Origin: Neolewinella agarilytica
GTDB lineage: Bacteria > Bacteroidota > Bacteroidia > Chitinophagales > Saprospiraceae
Length of the DNA: 64,000 nucleotides
Reading direction: 5' to 3'
NCBI RefSeq assembly: GCF_900110645.1
Contig: NZ_FOFB01000009.1
Span: 70,517 to 134,516 of the forward strand
Shown: piece by piece, positions 41,653 to 51,700 of the stretch
How positions within the stretch are numbered: the first letter of the stretch is position 1
Layout of the letters: the number at the start of each line of letters is the position of its first letter
Made by a program: the position numbers and the translations under genes
Notes under the pieces: model-generated
The model's input: only the letters and a program-made list of their open reading frames with translations
The model's database searches: none
What the model was told of the DNA's origin: nothing

Positions 41653-44600
41653 ATGACAAAACCTAATTTTTTTCACTGGACCAAGTCCAGTGCATGCCTC
41701 TTGTTTTCTCTTGTTTTTCTTCCTTTGTACGTTTCGGCACAAGACCGCGCTGATGTATATTCAGAAGTCAGGTTTATACTTGCCGATGACCAATCCATCG
41801 AAAGGTTGATAGAAAGTGGGGTCGATCTCGATCATGTACATCCCCACCATGGGAAAAACTCAATGATTCTCAGGCAATCTGAACTGCCGCTACTCACTAC
41901 GGCGGGTATCTCCTACGATCTTCTTACGGCGGATGTTTCGAAAGCTATCGAAAAAAGAAATATTGCTGATCAGGAGACCTACCGACCTGCTCCGAACGCG
42001 AAGTCTACTGCCGGCTTTGAGTTAGGCAGTATGGGGGGATTTTACACTTATGCTGAAGTGCTTCAACAGTTGGATGAGATGTACGCTTTATATCCGTCTT
42101 TGATCACGCAGCGTTTCAGTATTGGGACGACCACTGAGGGAAGAACGATCTGGGCTGTCAAAATATCAGACAACCCGAACACAGACGAGAGCGCTGCCGA
42201 AGCACCCGTTTATTTTGATGCTTTGCACCATGCCCGGGAGCCTGCATCAATGGCAACCGTGATTAATTTCATGTTTCACCTTCTCGAGAACTATGCATCT
42301 GACCCCGGGATGAACTACGTAGTTAATAATCGGGAAATTTTTGTCGTTCCCGTAGTAAACCCTGACGGTTACGAGTATAACCGAACCACCAACCCCAACG
42401 GCGGTGGTTTATGGCGTAAAAACCGCAGGGTCAATTCAGGAAGTTCTTGCAGAGGGGTAGACCTTAACCGGAATTATGATTCTGATTGGGGAGGTAGCGG
42501 TTCAAGTAGTAGTACTTGTTCTGATTCTTACCGTGGACCTGGCCCGTTTTCTGAGCCAGAATCTCAGGCGATTCGTGACTTTACTACTTCGATTGGGGCG
42601 TCCATCGCCTATACAACCCATACATCAGGCGGATACTGGCTGGGCCCCGATTTTAGTAGTGGACAGGCAGAGTTTGCCATTCATGCAGAACTCAACGGTG
42701 ATTGCCTTGATGAGAATGATTATATCTATGGAGATGCGGATATCATTTTGGGGTATGCCAGCGGTACGACTCAAAACTGGATGTACGAAAGCCTTGGCTC
42801 CCTTTCCTGGACACCAGAAATCGGGACCACCGGATTCTGGCCTTCTATTCCTGAGATTATTCCATTGGTTAATGAACAGATTAAACCTTACGAATACGCT
42901 TGCTGGGTCGCTGGAGCTTTAGCAGACTTTCAGGGCTTTGAATTGGTTGGTAACTCTGGCTTGTCTTCAGCAGCACCTCTGGAGATGAATATTCTTATCC
43001 GGAACAAAGGTTTGAGTCGGTCTGCACAAAACGTAAGTGTTTCGGTGTCTACGGATGTATCTGGTGTGGTAGCGATTAACGGCTCCCGTAGCTACGGGAA
43101 TATTGCTTCCCGAACTTCAGCTTCTAACAGCCTTCCCTTTACGTTTAGTGTTGATGGTGCCGTTGCCGCGGGAACGGAAGTTAAATTCTATGTTGACGTT
43201 AGCCAGGAAGGTGTGATTTCTGATCGTGATTCTTTCTTTGTTACCGTTGGTACGCCCAACGTGCTTTTTGCGGATGATGCCGAAAGCGGCTCCAATGCCT
43301 GGAGCAATGGGGGAAGTGGCAACAATTGGGAAACCTCCACAGCAGATGCTTATACGGGAACCAGTTGCTTTGTCGATTCCAGACTGAGTCATACTGCTGG
43401 CAACAGTAGCCGGTCTTTCACTACTAATGCTCCGATTTCACTGGCAGGAACCAGCAACCCACGACTGGAATTTGCGGCTAAATGGGGGCTACATACTAAT
43501 ACGGACTACGTGCGTCTGCAGGTATCCGTAAATGGAGGCAGCTGGACCAATATCGCCACCCCTGCCATGGAAACCATCAGCGGAGAGCCTGCTTTTGTGA
43601 GAAATGAACGCTGGACTAATCAAGTAGCAGACCTGAGCGCATACTCTGGTCAGTCCGTTCAATTCAGGTTCGTATCCTTCAGTAACAGTAGTCTTCGTTC
43701 GGACGGATTTTATTTTGATGATTTTCGAGTAGTGGATTATGCTCCAATGCTGATAAGTACCTGTACCGATGGCGTTCAAAACGGCAGTGAAACAGCTGTT
43801 GATTGTGGTGGCCCGGATTGTGCCCCTTGTTCAACCTGTACCGATGGCGTTCAAAACGGCAGTGAAACAGCTGTTGATTGTGGTGGGCCGGATTGCGAAC
43901 CCTGTAGTACCGACTGTACAGCAGTAACGCTGAGTTCGGACGACTTCGAAGCAGGTTACGGGAGCTGGAACGATGGTGGCTCAGATTGCACGCGGATAAG
44001 CAATGCAACTTATGCAAACAGCGGAACTATTTCCGCGAGAATAAGAGACAATACTTCTTCCTCCGTTCTTACTTCAGATATCTTAGACCTCTCTGCCTAT
44101 TCAGAAATCAATGTTGCGTTTACCTACGTACCCGTTAGTATGGACAATGTAAATGAAGATTTTTGGCTACAGGTCTCAACCGATGGAGGAAGCAGCTATA
44201 CAATAGTGGAGGAATGGAACCGGGGAGATGAGTTTCAAAACAATCTTCGGTATTTTGAAGATGTTACTATTCAGGGGCCTTTTACGGCTAACACCCGCCT
44301 TCGTTTCCGTTGTGATGCTTCCGGGAATTCCGACTGGATTTACCTGGACGATATTGTCGTCTCATCTTGCCCCGGCGGCTCCGGTTCTTCAAGCTGTACG
44401 GACGGAATCCAAAACGGCGAAGAGACCGGCGTGGATTGTGGCGGACCAGACTGTGCCCCATGTCCAACCTGCTCAGATGGTATTCAGAATGGAGGAGAAA
44501 CTGGAGTCGATTGTGGTGGCCCGGACTGTGGGGATTGCGATACTTGCTCAGATGGAATTCAAAATGGTGATGAAACCGGTATAGATTGTGGCGGAATTGC

Positions 44601-45573
44601 CTGCCAGGAATGCCCAACCTGTTTTGATGGAGAACAAAACGGAAACGAAACGGGCATTGATTGTGGCGGCCCGGATTGTGCTGCTTGTCAAAGCTGTACG
44701 GATGGTATTCAGAATGGTGGTGAGACTGGTGTTGATTGTGGTGGCCCGGATTGTGCCGCCTGTCCGACCTGTACCGATGGGATTCAAAACGGAAACGAGA
44801 CGGGTATCGATTGTGGTGGGCCGGACTGTATCGCCTGTACTATATCCTACTGTTCTTCAAGCGCTAATACTCAGTATGAGTATATCCAGTCTGTAACCTT
44901 TGCTGGAACGACCAATTCTTCCAGCAATAATGGCGGTTATGCCGACTTTACCGGAAGCACTACTTTTAACTTGAGTGGTACGGTGACTTTATCATTGACG
45001 CCTGGCTTCCCGGGTGGTTCATATAATGAGAACTGGACGGTATACGTCGACTACAATGCAGATGGAGATTTTTCGGATGCCGGAGAACAGGTGTTTCAGG
45101 GAGCCAGTTCCGGAATTGTAAATGGCTCTTTCATTGTTCCGGGTGGATTGACGGGAACCAGCCGCATGCGCATTCAAATGCGCTATGGCTCCTATAACTC
45201 CAGCAGCTGTGGGAGTTACTCCTGGGGAGAAGTAGAGGATTATACCGTTGACTTTGGCAGTGGAGTTACCCGAAGAGCAGTCTCTACTAATTCAGTGTTC
45301 AGCCCTGTTTCGGATTCTCCGGTTTTAGAGCTTTATCCGAATCCGGTCCGGACAGATTTAACGGTCCGCCTGACGGTTGGAGAGCTGAAAGAAACCCCAT
45401 CCTGGATAGTTGTTGATGCAACGGGCAAAGTAGTGATGGAAGGCCAAACGTCTTCTGATGCGCTGCAGTCCGGTCTTAATATCTATCTGCAGGATCTATC
45501 TGCGGGAATGTATTACTTCTCTCTCCGCTCGGCTGAAGGGCGGATGACTAAACGTTTTATCGTCCAACCTTAG
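41653..45573 (+). CDS. Secreted M14 zinc carboxypeptidase with Cys-rich repeats and T9SS sorting domain
   Basis: 1306 aa from the ATG at 41653; earlier in-frame starts at 41623 and 41644 are possible. Signal peptide to about residue 30 (PLYVSAQ). The M14 domain (about 130-455) has zinc ligands His193 and Glu196 (HHARE), His323 (THTSGG), substrate residues in DLNRNY and catalytic Glu389 (TPEIG), so it should be active. Next come a CARDB-like segment, a MAM-like jelly roll with two Cys-rich repeats, a second jelly roll, six more Cys-rich repeats of about 24 aa (CTDGIQNG-ETGVDCGGPDC), a GEVED-type domain (GEVEDYTV) and a type-A T9SS sorting domain (LYPNPVRTDL...RFIVQP). An exported, surface-held or released peptidase that removes C-terminal residues. 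Confidence 0.9.
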   Translation: MTKPNFFHWTKSSACLLFSLVFLPLYVSAQDRADVYSEVRFILADDQSIERLIESGVDLDHVHPHHGKNSMILRQSELPLLTTAGISYDLLTADVSKAIEKRNIADQETYRPAPNAKSTAGFELGSMGGFYTYAEVLQQLDEMYALYPSLITQRFSIGTTTEGRTIWAVKISDNPNTDESAAEAPVYFDALHHAREPASMATVINFMFHLLENYASDPGMNYVVNNREIFVVPVVNPDGYEYNRTTNPNGGGLWRKNRRVNSGSSCRGVDLNRNYDSDWGGSGSSSSTCSDSYRGPGPFSEPESQAIRDFTTSIGASIAYTTHTSGGYWLGPDFSSGQAEFAIHAELNGDCLDENDYIYGDADIILGYASGTTQNWMYESLGSLSWTPEIGTTGFWPSIPEIIPLVNEQIKPYEYACWVAGALADFQGFELVGNSGLSSAAPLEMNILIRNKGLSRSAQNVSVSVSTDVSGVVAINGSRSYGNIASRTSASNSLPFTFSVDGAVAAGTEVKFYVDVSQEGVISDRDSFFVTVGTPNVLFADDAESGSNAWSNGGSGNNWETSTADAYTGTSCFVDSRLSHTAGNSSRSFTTNAPISLAGTSNPRLEFAAKWGLHTNTDYVRLQVSVNGGSWTNIATPAMETISGEPAFVRNERWTNQVADLSAYSGQSVQFRFVSFSNSSLRSDGFYFDDFRVVDYAPMLISTCTDGVQNGSETAVDCGGPDCAPCSTCTDGVQNGSETAVDCGGPDCEPCSTDCTAVTLSSDDFEAGYGSWNDGGSDCTRISNATYANSGTISARIRDNTSSSVLTSDILDLSAYSEINVAFTYVPVSMDNVNEDFWLQVSTDGGSSYTIVEEWNRGDEFQNNLRYFEDVTIQGPFTANTRLRFRCDASGNSDWIYLDDIVVSSCPGGSGSSSCTDGIQNGEETGVDCGGPDCAPCPTCSDGIQNGGETGVDCGGPDCGDCDTCSDGIQNGDETGIDCGGIACQECPTCFDGEQNGNETGIDCGGPDCAACQSCTDGIQNGGETGVDCGGPDCAACPTCTDGIQNGNETGIDCGGPDCIACTISYCSSSANTQYEYIQSVTFAGTTNSSSNNGGYADFTGSTTFNLSGTVTLSLTPGFPGGSYNENWTVYVDYNADGDFSDAGEQVFQGASSGIVNGSFIVPGGLTGTSRMRIQMRYGSYNSSSCGSYSWGEVEDYTVDFGSGVTRRAVSTNSVFSPVSDSPVLELYPNPVRTDLTVRLTVGELKETPSWIVVDATGKVVMEGQTSSDALQSGLNIYLQDLSAGMYYFSLRSAEGRMTKRFIVQP
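43762..44840 (+). repeat. Eight ~24-aa Cys-rich repeats (2 + 6)
   Basis: Two copies at 43762-43917 and six at about 44395-44840, each with four Cys in a C-x9/10-NG...DCGGPDC-x2-C pattern, separated by one jelly-roll domain. Copies differ mostly at third codon positions. Confidence 0.85.
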
Positions 45574-45731
45574 CGTTTTATTATTTACTAGTGGTCCCTT
45601 TTCTGGCGCTGGCCTGTCTTTAATCGGCAGGTCAGTGTCCCGGGCCAAAGACTGTTGTTTTTCTAACGGGAAGGAAGATTTTTATTTCTCCTGTAAGCAC
45701 GTTTGGCTTTTCGATTTATAGCTTTTATATC

Positions 45732-48700
45732 ATGAAAAATATAAACCTTATTTCTGGAATAGCGCTGGCGCTATTTTCAGTCCTCCCTTGGTCCATGTCT
45801 TGGCCTGATACTGTCGATCTGATAAGAGAACAATCCGGACCTAATGACATTATGGTCTCAGTCTTCAAAGACTTTAACGGGGATGGGATTCGTCAATCCA
45901 CGGAACCTCCGGTAGCAGGAGTAACGGTCACAGCATATGATGATCTGAATGCTTTGGCTGCGCAAGACAATATTGGGAATAGTGGAAACTATTTGCTGAA
46001 CGTAGGAGCTGGAACAGGTACTTACCGGGTAGAAGTGACCGGCCTTCCCGTTGACCTTCAGCCAGGGGCCGTCGGTTCTTCAACGGTCTTTTTTGCAACT
46101 GCTAACCAGACAGTAGCCGTTGCACTGGCGAATCCGGACCAATACAGCCAGCCTAACCCTCCTTTAATCACTACCTGCTTTATCGAAGGCCCGCAATCTG
46201 TGGGTGCCGGAGAGACACTAATTCGTTTCGACTACGACTCTGGTTGTTTTGATGCAGGCATCAACGCTACTTGCGACGACGGCGGCACCTTCAACGGCCC
46301 CAAGGCTGCCCTGGCGGATGCATCAGACATTGGATCTACCTTCGGAGTAGCATACCAGCGAAATACCCGCTCAGCTTTTGTCGCTTCTTTCATGAAACGA
46401 CATGCCGGGTTTAAGGAAAATGGAAAAACAGGTATTATCTACCGCGTCCAAAACCCTAATACGGCAACACCCACCATTACAGAATACATTGATTTTGATG
46501 CCCTTGGGATACCTACCCAACCGCTTACCGGCGATCCACACCCCGCGGACAATGCGTCGGTTACTGACTGGGAACTTGATAACAATTCCTGGGACTGGGT
46601 AGGGAAAATGAGCTTTGGTGACCTCGATATCTCCGAAGACGGAGAAACCCTTTACGTCGTCAACCTCTTCGATCGGCAGCTTTACAGTTTTCCCGCTAAG
46701 GCTACTCCTTATACAGCAGCTGACGCAGCTATGGTAACGGCCATTCCCCTGCCACAACCGTGTGGGAATGCTATCGATGCCCGCCCTTTTGGCCTGGGAG
46801 TATATAATGGCAAAGTCTACTTCAGTATGATCTGTTCAGGAGAGTCCAGCACGGGAGCCTGGGCGGGTGGAAAAATTCCTGCCAACTCGGTGTGTAACGT
46901 CAATACCCCTCCGGTGGGAGACCGGACAGCTTTGGAAGCTAATATATATGAATACGATCCTGGAACTGGCTTGGTGAACCTTACTCCGGTATTAAATTTT
47001 CCTCTTAACTACGGACGAGGTCTGGCCATCAACTCCAGCTATGGAGCTACCTCTGCTACCTGGAATCCATGGGTGAGTGAATGGACAGTTTTTAATCGCC
47101 CTCCAAGAATCATCAACAACACTAAAGCGCTTGCACAGGACCGTTCTTACCCACAGCCCATGATTTCCGACATTGAATTTGATGCAAACGGTAATATGGT
47201 ACTCGGGCTACGGGACCGCTTTGGAGATCAGACCGGACACCTGCAATCCGCACCTGCAGGCTTTACGATTAACCCGGATCCGGATCCGGGAAATGGGGCC
47301 CCTCCGGCCTTTGAAAATATGTACGACGGGGTAGCTGAAGGAGATATTCTTCGTGCTTGCGGTGATCCCACTAGTGGCTGGACGCTGGAGTCTGGCGGAG
47401 CGTGTGGCGGTATATCCGGACCAACAGCACCCAATGTGAATTCTAATGGCCCCGGTGGGGGAGAATATTACTCTCAGGATGATTACGACAATTTTCACAA
47501 CGAAATCGCTCAAGGTGGTATGGTCATCGTTCCCGGTCAGGAAGAAGTTGTCACTATTGTGACAGACCCCATCAACAGCTCAACAGAATTCTACGACGCG
47601 GGTATCGTTTGGTACCGTAACAGTGACGGCCAGCGAGTGCAAAACTTCCTGGTCTTCAGTACCGCCGTAGGGGTCGGTGATGATGACGGACCCACCTTTG
47701 CCAAGGCCAACGGCCTGGGAGATATGATCGCCCTTTCTGATCCCACTCCGATCCAGATTGGCAACCGCGTTTGGTTTGACTCAAACAGAGACGGTATTCA
47801 AACCCCTGATGAACCTGGCCTTAATGGAGTACTGGTGGAGTTGTATAAGGATATTGGAGGAGTAATGACCAAAGTGGCAGAAACCACCACATCGGCAGAT
47901 CCGCTTCAGGGTAATGGCGCCTACAAGTTTACCAACAGTACAGAGCAGACCTGGTCGAACGGGCAAACAGAGGTCCTGCCAAACATGAGTTACGAAATCA
48001 GGGTGAGCCTCGCTGATGTTCAGTCTGTAGAGAATACAGTGACAGAATTTACCCTCCCTAACGGTTCCGGGGATTCTTCCAACAATAACCTGAGTGACCT
48101 CAATGACTCGGACGCCAATAGTTCGGGAGTTATTGCTTTTCAAACAGGCGGTGCCGGAGAGAATAACCATACCCTTGACATTGGAGCAAGAGTAGGCTGT
48201 TCCGTTTCGGGGAGTATCGTATCCGAAACCTGCGACGGCATGAGCACCCCCGTTACCGCTGATGACACCTACGACATTGTCGTAACGGCAACAGTAACCA
48301 ATGGTAGCGGAGCCTACGACGTGTTGGTCGATGGCCTCGAAGTCACCGCTGCGGTAAGTTCCGGAACCCAGACCACCATCACCTTGCCGGCTTCTGGCAC
48401 TACCGTTGACATCTCCTTCCGGGATGCAACGGATGATTCCTGTATGTCGGGTGCCATTACCTCTTCTTCACTCGAAAGCTGTAGCCCCGCCATCCCGTGT
48501 GATGTATCTATCACTAACGTCAGAGTAGCTTGTGCAAACGAAACGGAATTCATGCTGACGTTTGACGTTAATTGGGATTATATCCTCGCAACTACCGACA
48601 TGATTCAGGTTACCGTCAATGGTGTCGCTCAGGCTCCTTTCACACCGCTTACGCCTGCGGGAACGCAAGCCTTTGGACCATTTTCGTTCAACCAGCCGGC

Positions 48701-51700
48701 AAATGGCCTTTTAATGGAAGCCTCCTTTACGGGGTTGTCAACCTGCTCCACAATCGCGTCTGCTGACCTCATCGCCTGTACCGATCCCTGTACTGACGCC
48801 CTAGGCGGTAACGTCTTCAATGATTTCAATAACGACGGCGCGGACGCAGGTGCAAGCGAAGTTGGACAAAGCAATGTGCTCGTCGAAGTCTATGAATGCG
48901 ATAACGATGTCCCCGTCGCGACCACTTATACTAACGCTGATGGCGATTGGAGTGTAGATGACACCAATATCACTTATCCCGTTCGTGTGGAGTTCTCCAC
49001 ACCATTGCAGGATTACCTCCAGCCTGGTGTCGCAGGCATGAACAACGGCACGAATGTGCAGTTCGTAGAGGCACCAACCTGTCAAGTGATTTATGGTGTA
49101 CTAAACCCCAGTACTTATTGTGGCGAAGATGTCTCATTAGTTACCACCTGTTACCTCGGAGGTGACAACACTGGCGGGCAGGCAGCAGTTTTAACCTGGT
49201 CCTACGAAAATGTAGGACTTGGACCAAACGATAAACGTTCTGTCTCAACGGTAGGTCAGGTTGCTTCTGCCTGGGGAGCGTCTTACAATACTTCTGAAAA
49301 AGAGTTGTTAGTGGCCGCAGTGCTGAAGCGGCATAGCGGTTTGCATTATGAGGCAGACGGGAGCGGTGGCCTTGATGCTATTTACGCTATTGATCCGTTT
49401 TCCAGCAATCCAAACGGGACGATCTGGCTAGAGCTCGATGACGATCTTGGTATTGATGTAGGTTCCATTCCTGATAATGCAGGCCGTGGGTTAGGAGCTC
49501 CAACCGCACCTAGTAATGACGTAGAGGCATATGATAAAGCGGGTAAAGTTGGAATCGGTGATATCGACCTAAGTGAAGATAACAGTCGCCTTTACGTGAT
49601 GAATCTGTTCGACAAAACGCTTTACGAAATTGACGTAGCAACCAAAACACTGGTAAACAGCTATCCTGTACCGGACCCTGGATGCGCCAATGGCGACTAT
49701 CGCCCCTGGGCTGTACAGTACCATAAGGGCAAAGTATATGTAGGGAGCATTTGTGATGGCAGTGAGGCGGGCAAGAACGCTACTGCTGGAGATGCATTGA
49801 CCAACGAAACCGGCCGTTCGGATCTACGTGCCTACGTATACAAGCTATCCGATGGTACTTTCAACGAAGTATTGGATTTCTCCCTGGATTATACCCGCGA
49901 ACCACCTGATCAATATAATGGAAGCTGTAATACCTCTGATGGCTGGTTTCCCTGGGTGCAAAGTAACGAAGTGCCCCTTTCATGTGTGTTTTTTAACCCT
50001 ACAAATGTTATCGGTTATCCTCAACCGTTGCTCACTGATATTGAGTTTACGGATAGCGGAGACATGATTCTGGGCTTTCTGGACCGTACAGGCTTACAAA
50101 TAGGCAATGGTAATTACGGACCCACTGGAACGACGCTTTACGGCCTGGCTTCCTCCGGAGATATTTTACACGCTTGTGCAGACGGCGCTGGTGGGTTTAC
50201 CCTCGAAAGTCCGGAATGTGCCAACGTAAATGGGCATTTCCTCAATTCAGATTCTGGGGAATACAATGCCTTTCCGGATGGACACGGAGAATATTATGGT
50301 GGCGATTTCTTCCACAATAATGGTACATTTTCTAATCCGAACGAATTTCCGGGCCATTCGGAGATTACGCTTGGGGGGCTGGCGGTGCTTAGTGGTAGTG
50401 GAGAAGTAATAGCTAATGCCTACGACCCGGTTACGGGAGGAAATAATTTCGGCACTGGTGGAATAATTCGATTGAGCACAACTACCGGTATGCGTACGAG
50501 TAATGGCTTCCAGCTTTACGATGCCAGTGATGTGGGAACCTTTGGTAAGGGGGTGGGTATAGGCGATTTGGAAATCATCTGTGGCGAATCCCCCATCCAA
50601 ATCGGAAACTACGCCTGGGTCGACACCGACGAAGACGGTGTTCAGGATGCCTGTGAGGAGCCCGTAGAGAATCTCCCCGTTTCTCTTTACACCAAAGATG
50701 ATAACGGAGACCTGACACTGGTCGCCACTACCACTACAACTGCCGATGGAGAATATTACTTCACCGGCGACGGTACGACCGGCGAAACCTGGACAAACAT
50801 CGACGATGTGATCCTGAAAGATACTACCTACCTCATCGTCTTTGGCGATGCCGCAACGGCACCAACGGATACTACAATCCTGGCTGGTGGTGTTGAATAC
50901 ACCATTACAGCAGACTCAACGGGCGAAGGCAATAGCCCGGGGCTTAACGATTCAGATGCCATCCTGATGAATGTCAATGGAACCATGCTGCCGGCCATTT
51001 GCTATAGTACCGCTGATACCACCGATCATACGCTCGACGTCGGCCTTAAGTCCGTTGCATTTCTCAGCATCGGCTCCACCGTCTTCGAAGACCTGGACAA
51101 TAACGCCCTGCAAGACGTTGACGAAGACGGCATCCCCAACGTGGAGCTCGTTATCTACCAGCTTGTGGGCAACAAAGACGATGCCACCAACGGCGAAACG
51201 GACGATATTCTTCTCGATGTAGGCTCCGACGGCGATCTGTCCACGGCCACTGACGGCATGCCACTGGTGACTGACGCCAACGGCGATTACCTCGTCACCG
51301 GCCTCCAGCCGGGCGATTACTACCTGGTTATTCCCTCGGGCAACTTCGCCGATGGCGAAGCGCTGAACGACATTTCGATTTCCTCTACGGACATCGCGAC
51401 CTCAGCAGCGGATAACCAACGGGATGGCGACGATAACGGCCTGCAGCCCGCTGGCCCGGCGACTGAAGTGTGCAGCCCCGTCATCACCCTCTCCGCTGGA
51501 GACGAACCGGAAGACGGCACGGACCCCGACGAAGAAACGGGCTCCGGCTCCACTCAGGACAATGCCTCGCCCCTCCGCGATGACAACGGCGATATGACGG
51601 TCGACTTCGGCTTCTTCCGTCCGCTCAGCATCGGCTCCACCGTCTTCGAAGACCTGGACAATAACGCCCTGCAAGACGTTGACGAAGACGGCATCCCCAA

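Noticed and set aside
45609-45635. Terminator after the M14 peptidase gene
   Set aside because: An 8-bp stem with one G-U pair exists, but no T-run follows, so I did not list it.
47250-47262. GCACCTGCAGG as another element copy
   Set aside because: The core is changed at base 9 and the GC tail is absent.
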